This document shows, in pieces, positions 12,518 through 23,490 of a DNA stretch of 64,000 bases. Origin of the DNA: Pisolithus tinctorius (lineage: Eukaryota; Basidiomycota; Agaricomycetes; Boletales; Pisolithaceae). A program made the translations under genes and the position numbers. Under the pieces are notes generated by a model, which worked only from the letters and a program-made list of their open reading frames with translations, did no database searches and was not told the DNA's origin. The stretch lies in assembly GCA_024663395.1 (NCBI GenBank), contig JANFAH010000011.1:1364001-1428000 (forward strand), given 5' to 3'. Each line of letters opens with the position of its first letter. Within the stretch, counting starts at the first letter, position 1.

Positions 12518-14094
12518 CAGTGGCTCACAAAATTGTCCCAATGTTTGCATGTTTTTCATTAATCATGGTGTAGCAAGTGAACTATCATTATTGAGTCCAA
12601 GGTGTTGGTGGATGGATCAAAGCAGCTGGTCATGGCTCTCTGATGAGGCATGTTACATAATATTTGAATATAAACTGCTGACAGAATACCCAAATGAAAA
12701 GGAGAGCTCATTGGGACAATTATGTAACTTGGTGATATACTGGGGATGTAGTCCTTGGGAACACATATAAAACATGGTAAGATGCTCACCAATGCTTACA
12801 TAATGTACCAAGTGGTCTACTGAATGATTTATCAACAAACAAACAATGCCAAACAGTGATTTTGCACCACTAAGCCTCCTCACTGTAATACAAGTCAAGA
12901 AATCACCATTCTGGCTCATCAGGGACATTCTCTCAGGGCAACCTCAGCAAATGCTGGTGTACACTATAGTATAATCAATAGAAAATGCTATCAGCACCAT
13001 TGGTTGATTCAGAAACCTGCTGGCAGTCATCTCCTGCACTGTTTCCCCACCAATGCCCCATGTGTCTAGGAACTGATCAGTACTGTGAGAGCTGAGAATG
13101 ATGTGGAGGTCCAATCTAGCATGCATCCTATCATAAACAAACCAATCACTCACTAACTACTACATCACAGCTGAAGAAAAGCCCGCCTGAAGGCTCAGGT
13201 GAAGCACAACCCTCCTGGGCACTCCCAGTATCATGGGCAGGTTGGCCAGACTGTACTCTGAGCTGAACTGGGGATCACTGGGAAGGAGTTATTTGGTCAT
13301 ATGAGACTAAAGGAGCTATCCAGTGCCAGATAGAAGGCCAGGAATGTGCAACCTGGTAGCTCAGTAGCATATCCCTCCCATGGTACTTGGAGTGAGAGAG
13401 GGTTTAGCTTCACCCTGACCTCCATACCAGTTTCCCCTTCACAGAAATGCACTAGTTAATGTGTGATTGGTTTGTTTATGATAGGATGCATGCTAGATTG
13501 GACCTCCACATCATTCTCAGCTCTCACAGTACTGATCAGTTCCTAGACACATGGGGCATTGGTGGGGAAACAGTGCAGGAGATGACTGCCAGCAGGTTTC
13601 TGAATCAACCAATGGTGCTGATAGCATTTTCTATTGATTATACTATAGTGTACACCAGCATTTGCTGAGGTTGCCCTGAGAGAATGTCCCTGATGAGCCA
13701 GAATGGTGATTTCTTGACTTGTATTACAGTGAGGAGGCTTAGTGGTGCAAAATCACTGTTTGGCATTGTTTGTTTGTTGATAAATCATTCAGTAGACCAC
13801 TTGGTACATTATGTAAGCATTGGTGAGCATCTTACCATGTTTTATATGTGTTCCCAAGGACTACATCCCCAGTATATCACCAAGTTACATAATTGTCCCA
13901 ATGAGCTCTCCTTTTCATTTGGGTATTCTGTCAGCAGTTTATATTCAAATATTATGTAACATGCCTCATCAGAGAGCCATGACCAGCTGCTTTGATCCAT
14001 CCACCAACACCTTGGACTCAATAATGATAGTTCACTTGCTACACCATGATTAATGAAAAACATGCAAACATTGGGACAATTTTGTGAGCCACTG
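12518..14094. mobile_element. Tc1/mariner-like foldback element with 640-bp inverted arms
   Basis: The two ends are long, nearly identical inverted repeats (about 12518-13160 and 13450-14094) around a spacer of about 290 bp. The ends read CAGTGGCTCACAAAA and its complement, flanked by TA on both sides (12516-12517 and 14095-14096), as in Tc1/mariner insertions. Both arms carry the same open frames in opposite directions. No DDE/D transposase was recognised, so it is a non-autonomous foldback type. It interrupts an exon of the surrounding minus-strand gene (ETIEGATDTPALSEGQ once removed). Confidence 0.75.
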
Positions 14095-14613
14095 TATCTG
14101 TAGCACCCTCTATGGTTTCTGCCCCCATTTCTCCTTCTGAAGTACACTTCCTCTTTCATGAATGTCAATCCCAAATGTTCTTGTAGTGTGACCAAGACCC
14201 TACCTTATTCTTATTCTTCTTTCCTGGTGCCTGGGCCACATGATGTTGCTGCATTGGCCAAGATAAGAGACCAGTTACTTATTCACACAGATGTTGTTCT
14301 ACTTACCACTCCATCCCCTCCTCCAGACTCTTGTGCAGATGCCATCACACTGTCTGCACCTTTTCCTTGAGTAACTATGTTGACTTTTTGGGTTTTCTGT
14401 GAGAGCACATAAGCAACTGGTTGCTTAGTTTTTTTTTTTTAAAAAAAAAGACATACCTTCTTTTTCAATGCAGGGTTGGTGGCCTTTTGTATGCCAGCTG
14501 CTTGGTTCAATTGGTTCAAAAGGTCATCTTGAAAAGTGTTCATTGGCTAGATGAGGTTTGAAATCAGAATGAGCAATCAATCACTTATTTGACACCCATG
14601 GTATGACTTGCCA

Positions 14614-14942
14614 ATGCCTTCTCAGTCGCAGAGGCCACCACCTCAGTAGCCTTGGCACTCTCACCCTCAGTGCCTTTGGTCTAGTAGGTGGGGGTGGAGA
14701 ATAAGCAGCCAGTTGCTTATTACAAGGCCAGGGCATGACTTACCAACTCTTTTTCAGTCACAGCACCCACCACCTCAGTAGCCATGGCACCCTCAGTAGG
14801 GGTTGTGGGCTAGTAAGGGAGGGGTGGGGGGATAAGCAACTGGTTGCTTGATTTCAAGCCCATGACATGACTTACCAGCTGTTTCTCAGTGACAGAGCCC
14901 ACTATCTCAGTGATCATAGCACCCTCAGTGGTGGCTTTGGTC
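14614..14942 (-). repeat. Tandem exon-intron duplication with palindromic introns
   Basis: On the minus strand three exons of 66, 66 and 69 nt encode related 22-23 residue peptides (TKATTEGAMITEIVGSVTEK, PTTPTEGAMATEVVGAVTEK, TKGTEGESAKATEVVASATE). The introns between them, 14812-14876 and about 14683-14745, are 63-65 nt, start GTAAGTCATG and end CTAG. Each has a palindromic centre such as AAGCAACCAGTTGCTTA. Exon lengths divisible by three keep the frame. Confidence 0.7.
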
Positions 14943-15579
14943 TAGTATGGGGGGTTGAGGAATAAGCAGCCAGTTGCTTATTTTACCAAAGTGCAACAGC
15001 TTACCACAAGGTTGTTGTTTGCAGACATGATTGGTTGTTTGTAGTTGTTTGTACCGTTTCCTAATGTGGAAGGTTGTGGTTGCAGTTCAAGAAGCAAAAC
15101 TTGCACAGCCACCCATCTGGTGTTGGTATATATCTGTTTGTTGCTTATGTAATCCTGTGTCCAGCCTTTTATGGATATTATGTAATCAATAATGGTTGGA
15201 TAAGACCCAAGTCCATCACTGCCACTCTCTTGCAAAAGAAAAAAATAATAAGCAACTGGTCACTTAAATAGAGGTACCATGTTTGTAGGTGGAGTTAGAC
15301 TAGTAGTCATGTTTTTCATGACCATAACTTGTGCAATTTGAGTGACTTGGCACTGGTAAGCATACCACCATGGCTAGCAGCACAGTCACTACCAGATAAG
15401 CAACCAGTTGCTTAGCTGGTCATGAGTGCAAGGTTCCCCCACCACTTGTCATGCTGTGCTTACAGGCTGTGATCACACACTCCATCACCTCCAACTCCAC
15501 ATCCTATAGGGGCAATAGAATAAGCAACTGGTCACTATTTGTATATATTCATTTGAAATACACATTTGTACATATCTAT

Positions 15580-17416
15580 CATTACATCTGCTGTTGCTGG
15601 TGATACCACATGAACAAATCAAACAAGTTGCTATAGCAGCCTGCCTTTGGGCATGCCATCAACCACCTGCTATACCCTATCCTATCCTCCCACTGCTGTT
15701 CAAAGTGAGCTGCTGCCATGGATTGTAGGTCTGCATCCAAGTGAATACCATATGCAGCTGGTGCAATGATGTCTGCAAATTGACACCATCCTCCTCTCCC
15801 TGCCCTTGCAAACTGTGGATGTACCAAGTCATTTACCTGTGGCACATGGCACATGTAGCAGATCTTTTTGTGATAGCTTTGATACTTGAGCTCTTTCCTC
15901 CACTCCACATAACCCTGCCACCCAGTGCCTCCCAGACTTGGGCATTCCTGGATGCCATGCACAACACCATTCTTGCCCAGCACCCTGCACAGGCTGCATG
16001 CACCTTCAAAGCTCTCCAGTGCAGCCAGTATGATCTCTGCTTCCTGCAATCATAGGCTCTCTTGCACTCCTCTGGCCTGTCAAACTTGACCAACTGCCAT
16101 ATCAAAACTTCTTGGCAGAGAATTGTTCCTGTGGATTGCTTGTCCTTGCACTGGGTTCATCAACTGCTGTTTCAGCCTGGAAGTGCCAGCAATTTGAATG
16201 TTTGATGGCTTGTGGCCTGGCTCTGCTAGGCACACAGAACAACTTTCATTGCTCTCCTCCTTGCCACAACCAATGCCTTTTCCCATCATTGAAGAGTGTC
16301 ATCCCATATCTCAGGCATCTCCTGGACCCATAGCAGTATAGCTGTTCATAGATGGCCCACCAAGCTTCTCCCTCCAACCCACTGTGTTGGATGTCTGGAA
16401 TGGCTACTGTAGGAGGTATGATGGTATGGCAGCTTGCTGGTGCCCCATCTCAGCCTGCTCTCCCTTGTCCTTGGATGTAGTCCACCATGTCAAAGGGACA
16501 GTCCATGTGGATGACCATCCTCACATGAGCATAGTCATTCCCAGCACTGAATGCAGTGTTTGCAATCAGCACTTTGGTTGCCCCACTGATCCATTGCTGA
16601 TAGGCCAATCATTGCTCCTCATCAGATGTCCCTTTGTCTCCATTGTAGAATGGATATGCAGTCTTCTGTGACAGGCTCTGTCCTGCAGCAATGGATATGA
16701 CAAAGACCAACCCTCTGTCCTCCTCTTCCCAGTAGGAGCTTTCCTCAAGTAGCAAATTGATGACTTGGTCTTCCATGTGATTGAGTGGCGCCTTTGACAA
16801 GTGATAAGATAGCTCTGGTCAGTTGGTGCATCACCTGACCACTTCTGTTTCTTTCAGCAGGAGAAAGGTGGACCTGGCCTCCTCAATGCAAGATGGTGGA
16901 AGGGTAGCACTCAACAGTACCATCTGCATGGGAATGCTACACAGTTGATATGCATTTTGCAGGGCAACTCAATAACCCTTGGTCATGAGTGGGATATGTG
17001 CCTCATCAAAGATGAGCCTGGCCACCTTCTTTTGTTGGTTGAGAGCTGCTAGTGAGGCCCTCCAGTGAGAAGTCAATGCCTTGTCTGCTGTGACCAAGGA
17101 TGAGGTTGGTGGATGAGTTCAAAGGCCTGTCTTGCACATAGACTTGGTAGGGCACTTGGAATGCATCCAGGCAACACTGATAGTCAAGCATGAGGGAGTT
17201 GAGTGGCAACACCAGTATGGTTGCTTGGTTGGGTTGCACCATGCTTGGCACTATGGCCAACATGGACTTGCCAGCCCCTGTGCCAAGCACTGCTATGGGG
17301 TCCATTTTCCCCTGTAGCACTGACAACATGCAGGTGTGTTGCTCCTTGGACTTCCAGGCAGCACTTGGGTCCCTGAGGAGTGTCTTCATTGCATTCAATG
17401 CAGAGCTTTCCATGGT
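15580..17416 (-). pseudogene. RecQ-like DNA helicase, decayed
   Basis: The frame begins at the exon start 17416 (ATG at 17413). Walker A is LGTGAGKS (about 17260-17290). After a one-base shift near 17098 the DEAH box LIFDEAHI (about 17000), then LLSATLPP (about 16920) and the C-terminal helicase motifs ANTAFSAGNDYAHVRMVIHM and YIQGQGRAG (about 16480-16560) follow. The C-terminal third has a Cys-rich segment (ICYMCHVPQVNDLVHPQF) and ends QQQQM near 15582. TGA codons replace Arg in at least two places, including the RecQ motif VI (RAG-stop-DG). Such RecQ-like proteins are common near transposons and telomeres in Agaricomycetes. The upstream exon is separated by element B and lies at about 29070. 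Confidence 0.82.
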
Positions 17417-17438
17417 CTGCTCAAAAACAAGTGACCAG

Positions 17439-17914
17439 TGTAGGAATAGGTAAAATAGATATACCTAGAATGGTAACAGTCAGTAATGATGGGTGAGTAT
17501 AATGCTCGACCCAAGAGGGAGGTTCTCTCTGGAGAAAAAGAAGTGTAGTAAAAATGTAAAAAATGTGAACTCCAATGGAAAACTTAACTCTGTCTGTCTG
17601 ATAGCTCTTGACAGTCCTCCTGGCCCTTTGGGTACTCCCCAAAGTAAATAATTCTAACTTCAAAAACTCACCAAATTGCGAGACTAAATCACCCTACTAC
17701 TGAGGGCCTGTGACATGGATTGGTTGTTTTTGGTAAACTGAACTCGTGCGAACACAGCGCACGTGCTTAGTCAGCAACATGGCTGCTCGCCACCAAGTCC
17801 AGTGGTACAACACAAAAAACAAAAAACAAGGAAACAAAACAAAGAAAAACTCTCCACCCCCTGAACCCTTGACCCAGGCAGCTTCTCCTAGGGAACTCAA
17901 ACTTGTTCCCTACA
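17439..17914 (-). mobile_element. Element B 3' LTR
   Basis: The 476-bp LTR (TGTAGGAATAGG..GTTCCCTACA) is in the same orientation as the copy at 28506-28981. Its outer flank ends in ccag (17435-17438) and the outer flank of the other LTR begins ccgg (28982-28985), a 4-bp target duplication with one transition. The two are therefore taken as the ends of one 11.5-kb element. Confidence 0.85.
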
Positions 17915-18992
17915 TCCGAGGGGCAGTTTAGAACTCGACTGTCCTTGGTCACTCTCCTCCTCGCACCTACTTCCCTTGACCCTTGAACATGGCACCTTGC
18001 CCCTCTAGCCTCACTCCATCCAGCCCCGCAACCCAATCCCCCTATCCACATCCTTGACCCTCACCAGCCTACTTCCTTGGCCTCAAACATGCGCTCGGTT
18101 TCGCCAACCCTTCTTCACTCTTATCTTCTCTAACACACTCTGGCCACTCTCGAACACCCCTCTCAAAACCAAAACCTCGCACCAAACAACAGTGGAGATA
18201 AACTCCAGGAAAAATGAACAAGTGAGGGATAAACCGAGTGCAGAGCGAGTTGGCAACTGCTCTTCGAGGCACAGTCTTTGCCTGGAATGGTAATGCAGCA
18301 CTGTGGCTGGTACAGTGGAGATCAGCCCTCTGTGAGGCAGTTCGAAGTCACATATGTACCTAAAAAAAAACTCTCGCTCAGTTGTGTATTTACTATCCTT
18401 AACTGCATATGTGCTCTTGACTCCTGCTCATCCTTAAGATGACCTAGTGATAAAAAAAAAGTGAACAAAGACTGAAACTACATGTCAGGGTGAGTAGAAT
18501 CACCCAAAGACTACTGCGACTTGGTTGAACGGTTTCACTCGAAGCAAAACTCAAAAGAAAGAAAAACTATATATATATGCTCACCAGGACCTTCGCTCTG
18601 TCCACCCATCCCATTCCTATTTTCACAGTCTCGACTCGCTGTGCACACATGCCCTTGATTTCTCATACTTCGTCCAGTACTTTGTCTGGTGGCCAAAGCC
18701 CTTGGGCTAAGTGTCACCAAGTGACTTCAAGTTGCCTGTCTTCATTCACTACTTTTTCACTGCTAGAAACCAAGTACTTCAACGTAGCATATGTTTGAGC
18801 TCTAATAAAACCTGTCACCTTAGCCCTGTAGACCCTTGAACCTGCTTCGAAGATAGGTTTTCGACCCCAGTGGGTACAGGCACTGACTTCTTTGGATCTC
18901 GAATGCTGGCCTTCCACCTTGCAGTTGGATGGATGGAGTCTTGGTGGTAAGAGCCAGTGGATGGCCTCAAGCTGACCATCCCTATCAACCAC
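17915..18992. other. Element B 3' non-coding region
   Basis: Between the module array and the 3' LTR no gene was recognised. Several short open frames overlap on both strands without family resemblance. A clear polypurine tract next to the LTR is not seen: the minus strand just before the LTR reads AAACTGCCCCTCGGA. Confidence 0.5.
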
Positions 18993-20799
18993 TGTCACAC
19001 ACCAAAGGTGTTGTGGACATGGTTACAGCTGACTCTGCCTAACTCGTTGACGAGTTGCGCGCAATGCCCAAGCATGCAGATGAAGACTAAAGGCCTCATG
19101 CATAGAAAGACTGTTGGACGTTAACAGTCATCCTTCACACAAGATCGAGTCATCAGTGCTAAAGAGAAAAGAGGAAGCGAGTTAAGTGCATGTTAAAGGA
19201 TTTTAGTGCCCGTGTATGGCATTCCAGTTTTTGTCATATCTCCGCCATTTCCAAAGATATCAACTCGGTTCGCATGCTCGCTTAAAGTGCTCAGCCCCAT
19301 GATTCTTCCTTCCAAATTTGGAGAGGATCCTCGCACCCTGCGCGTTTCTACAGCACTCCATCCATCAGACGCTCATTTCGCAAAGTCCATCAATCATGGC
19401 CACCTCTTCGCGTTCCCACCAGCTTCCGTCCTGAAGCCCCCTGGTTCATCCCATCATTGTCAGCCCTGTCCCATCCCATGCAGCTTGGTCAGCATGTTCT
19501 CCTTGTCAGTATGACTTCCAGAAGGACATTCTTTGGTCACCTCAGGTCTGTCACTCAGTTAGAAAGGTCTTATGTGGTCATTTCAGTCTCCCCTCTTGAT
19601 GAAGCATATGGATCATTCCTCCCTGCTCCCTGCACCATCTTTATTCCAGTCTCGTCCATCATTCTTCCCGCATTGCAACAGCTGCAGTATAATCTACTGT
19701 CCTCCAGCCTCCCTGATCGCATTCATGACGAGTATGACATGCATCTTGCCTTCTTACTGCAAGATCCAGCAGAAAACGTCCCCCCTTCTCCTCCTCCTCC
19801 ATCAGAGCCCCGTTCATGAAGTTTTTGTTAACTTCGCTGAGAGGATGGAAGGGTGGGAGACACGATTGCGTATGCTCTCATTGCCCCACAGACCCCCAAT
19901 GCCCTAGCCCCCTTTGACACCTGACTCATGCCCTTCAATTCTGGAATTAATACTTCCCTGTCTGGAAACACCGTCCATCTGTCATGCCATCTTTGGATCT
20001 AGAGATGTCTCTGCCGAGATCTGACTTGCATCGCCACCCCCTAATGTGATATCAGTGTGCTTACTCAGTCTCTGATTCTATTTGACTCATTTTGTGATAT
20101 TTTGACTATCCTTGACTCATTCATTGCCAATACTTACCAATCCTCCTTGCTTGCTTACTTTTCATTTCTCGCTTACTCATCACGATTACTCAGTCCTTAC
20201 TCATTACTTACCAAGTGTTTGTGCCTTGTTTGTCACAAGCTGTGCTCCCCCCTCAGTATATAAACCCCCATGTACTTAGCTACCCACAATCAATCAGGAA
20301 TCAATCAAGAAGTCACTCAGAAGTCAGCTCAGCTCAGCATATCTCGTTGTCGACAGTTGAGGCTCATTCGGAAGAGTCTATCTGTCTTCATTCATATCAT
20401 TGGTAGTTGAGGCTCCATCAAGGGTCTATCTACCTTCATTCATTCATCTGAAGTATCATCTGTGCTCTGTCAGCACACCTGCTTAGTCATCCATTCACTC
20501 CTGTGTAACTCGTCATCGACTTGCGCCAGGAGCATATTCTCTCAAAAGTCCATTACCCCCAAGTACTTTCAGCTGAACACCTTCACTCTGTTCAGCATCC
20601 CCTTCCCAGTCATCGTCCGTTCGTCTTCTCCTGCATAACTCGTCATCGACTTGCGCCAGGAGCACCTCCACTTGAAGTCTTCCCCACTTTAGGTTTCTCT
20701 GCCCTCCAGGTTCTGCGGAGGTAAACCACCACTCGCACATATTTGTCTTTTGTGTTGGATTTGTTTGGTTTATACCAGCTTTCCACACTTTGACTCACA
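18993..20799 (+). mobile_element. Repeat T2, 1.81-kb LTR-like element
   Basis: The repeat runs TGTCACACACC to TTTGACTCACA with a perfect 4-bp target duplication, ccac (18989-18992 and 20800-20803). A TATATAAA box lies at 20257-20264. About 60 bp is missing in the start region of its ORF compared with T3b, so the encoded protein is broken. The U5-like part has two direct copies of a block ending TTGCGCCAGGAGCA (about 20520 and 20648). Confidence 0.88.
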
Positions 20800-20803
20800 C
20801 CAC

Positions 20804-22665
20804 CTTTTCCTTCGTGCTAAGGTACCTGTAGATCACAGTAGATAGTGTTCAAATTATAGCTAAACGGGGCACCTGGACTTTGTAATTCTCCTTCCTGAGC
20901 TTCGTCACCTGGTCTTCACACTCTGCTCATGAACTCATGCCATCTTCTTTTCCTTCGGATATCAGCGACTGTGCGTCATCTTCCTTGTATATCCTAGACT
21001 CCTCTGCTCCAAGGACATACTTCCTAGGGTAGCAAGGTTGTAAGTATAACAATATCAAATCAAAGCAGAAACTGGAGCTGCTGAGTATAACACCCAAGAT
21101 TGTCCAACCCTTCCCCCAATGGGGACTTAAACTGTCCAGACTTCGTTGTGCATGTCGAGCAGTCAATCGAACTGGTTCTTCGTTCCTATACATTCCCTTC
21201 TCATGTTATCTTTTCCCTTCACCCCACTTGTAGTAAAATCCTTGCACTGCATTGCACCATTTCACCTTTGCAGTCTCCCACTTCTCTTTGTAGGTCATCA
21301 TAGCCACACATGTCACGTTTGCTGGAACACTGGATGTTCCTTGTTGTAGGTATACGTTTCCCCTAGAATAATGGAGATGTAAGTAAAACTTCCTGAGACA
21401 AAAACGAAATGTCAAGCTGCTGTGCTCGTCCAGTGTGATCCCAACGTCTCCTGCCCATTGCATGTTCCCTTGTACCTTTGACGGTCGACATCGTAGTTCT
21501 AATGGGCTTTGTCATTCTTGTCCTTCAGTATGCCCATAGGTACTTTGCTCGAAGTCTGTCGTAGACTCTTGTATTTCGATTGCAGTTTGTCATGGACATC
21601 CGTCTTCCCTAGAATAACAAGGATGTAAGCAAAACTCTCTAAGATCAAAATGGAAACCTGAGCTGTTGAGCTCAGCGTGCGAATCCCCTATGCCTCTCCT
21701 CCATCGAGATTCCTCTGTTGCTTCAAATGACCATCGCCTAACCATGACCTGTGACACCACCACTTGTACTCCTATCACCTTCCACAGTCATGTGTATGTA
21801 TCTTGTATCTTTGGGCTTGACAGCCATCACTCGCACTCGTCAAATAGTTCTGTAGCTTCTAAGATATATATCTGTTCTCCACTTGTGATGAAGGACGCTT
21901 GCTCGTCAGCTCGAGAATGGACAACGAAGCCTGTAGGTTCATGTGGATCAAATGGGGTGTTGTGCGTGGATAGGATGGATCCAGTGTTGGGTGGTGGTGT
22001 GCCATAGGGACTGAGTGTCTGCACCGAGTGGTGACATTTGGTCGTGGCACATATGGGAGGGAGAACACAGTGTAGAGATTCATTGAGCTTCACTGTTGCA
22101 CCCTCAGGGTCCAGTCTGGGTTCACTCGACATGGTAGAGTGGTAAGGCAGTAGATTACATGTGTCAAATGGCTTGTGCGAATAGGACGTCCATCCCTTGA
22201 CATTCATGGCATTGGTGCCATTAAACACAACGCTTGTGGAACTTGTGTAGATGAGCCTACAGACACCAGCTGCATCGACAATGGCCCAGACACCCTTGAT
22301 GTTGGCCTTGTAGTAGATGGAGGGGTCTCTCGCACCCTGATGTAGTAGGGTAGCCTGTATGATATATACAATGCCTGATCTCTTCGATATATCCAACAAA
22401 TTCTGTCTGTCGGTGATGCCTCCCAAATAAAACAGGACATCATGATGTCTCTGCACAACATTCAACATGGAGACAGTGTCTCCCTTTGCTAGTTGTTCGA
22501 TGACATGTCGACCTATGAAGTGGCTTCGGCTGCTGACAAGGTAGGCATCGTCAGCTTCAAGGGGCAGGGTTGTGGAATGTCACGATCTGAACCTTCGTAC
22601 TGTAGGCATTTTGTAGTTTGAAGTTCCATTGATATCTTGTAAAAACCCATATTTCCTGAAACAAC
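20804..22665 (-). repeat. Element B module array, distal part
   Basis: At least three modules are recognisable by the plus-strand motif CTAGAATA/GTAAG (near 21039, 21376 and 21620) and by hairpins such as TGAGC..GCTCA near 21660. Module similarity is weak at 21700-22660, which is occupied by a captured gene fragment. Confidence 0.6.
22150..22560 (-). pseudogene. Captured fragment of an Erg26-like sterol dehydrogenase
   Basis: A minus-strand frame resembles the N-terminal half of the short-chain dehydrogenase/3-beta-HSD family (Erg26, sterol-4-alpha-carboxylate 3-dehydrogenase). Visible pieces are FIGRHVIEQL, DVLFYLGGITDRQNLLD, ARDPSIYYKANIKG and LIYTSSTSVVFNGT. The glycine-rich NAD loop is damaged (SSRSHFIGRH) and the catalytic YxxxK region is absent, so it cannot be a working enzyme. 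It lies inside the module array of element B, suggesting capture of host sequence. Family assignment is from remembered motifs. Confidence 0.65.
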
Positions 22666-22670
22666 CTAGT

Positions 22671-23485
22671 TGTCATGACCATGACACCAGCGTAAGCCCC
22701 TAACACCTACTCCACCTTCTTCCGACATGTTCCCGCGCTTCTCCGCCCTCCTCCGACGTGTTCCCACGCTCCTCCGACCCTCCCGACACATCTCCACACC
22801 TCTCCGAGGTCCCCTGTCCATGTTCTGACCAACTCCGCTCAACTCCGCCCTAAGGTTGGTCACGTGGGCTGTCGGACTTGCGGCCCTGCATTCTAGATAG
22901 GGTTCCGCCCTCGTGTCGGTTTTCTCCATTCTTCCGCTCCTTTGGTATTTACCCTCTCTTCCTCGTTGTAGTAGTTTCCTTGTCTCATTTAAGGTCCCCG
23001 TCATCCCTACCCTCTATCCCTTGTGTCGGAAGGACTCTAACCCACTATACACTTATTGGTTTACATTCCGTACTGCACCGCCCTTGACCTACATCGTATA
23101 TAAGGCCACGTAGTACTCCGATGTAATCAGTACGAATATCGAATAAAGTCCCCACCTTCGACTCCCTCTCAGTCCCCTCTGGAGTTTCGTCTCCACTTCC
23201 TCTGAGTCCGCTCCACCTCTGAAATACGAGGGCTGAGCTCGTGCAAGGGGGCAGCGCACTAGCTGAACCCAACGCCCTCTCATCCGACCTCCGACCTCTG
23301 ACCTCCGGCTCCGACTCCGACCTCAGCCTCCGAAACTTCCCTTCATACCCCTCTGCTCACTGTTCGTCGAATATCTCGCCACCCAGTGGTCGGATTCGCT
23401 TCGGACTTTGACCGCTGTACTCCGCAGCCCAACCCGCTCCAACTCCGCCCTAAGAAGGAGCCAGGGGTGTTGTCCGACTTTGACA
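22671..23485 (+). mobile_element. Solo LTR of G1 family
   Basis: The 815-bp LTR runs TGTCATGACC to ACTTTGACA with a perfect 5-bp target duplication, ctagt (22666-22670 and 23486-23490). TATATAA is at 23097 and the presumed start AGTACGAATAT at 23129-23139. It sits inside the element B array and is the cleanest reference for the G1 LTR. Confidence 0.92.
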
Positions 23486-23490
23486 CTAGT

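Larger units (their letters stand above)
11120..15540 (-). pseudogene. Multi-exon TE-associated gene with ParB-like C-terminal part
   Basis: A minus-strand gene of many small exons separated by 55-65 nt introns (GTAAG..CTNAC..TAG). From 5' to 3': an exon near 15010-15235 (GSYPTIIDYIISIKGWTQ); three tandem exons of 22-23 residues (TEGAMATEVVGAVTEK type, 14614-14942); Lys-rich exons (KLPKKSKQTKNK); and a C-terminal exon at 11120-11590 with ALDLNPWDVDANHLKKLHEN and AIWNAMVVAV, which resembles a ParB/sulfiredoxin-type motif. A frameshift near 11490, stops, and a foldback element in an exon at 12518-14094 make it a pseudogene. The function is unknown; position just downstream of a RecQ-like helicase suggests they form one TE-associated unit. 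Exon limits are read by eye. Confidence 0.5.

Noticed and set aside
12653..13959. Two paralogous genes in opposite orientation
   Set aside because: The identical frames lie in the two arms of the foldback element and show no known domain.
17439..17914. Independent solo LTR
   Set aside because: Its flanks do not duplicate each other, but the left flank matches the right flank of the LTR at 28981, so it is the 3' LTR of element B.
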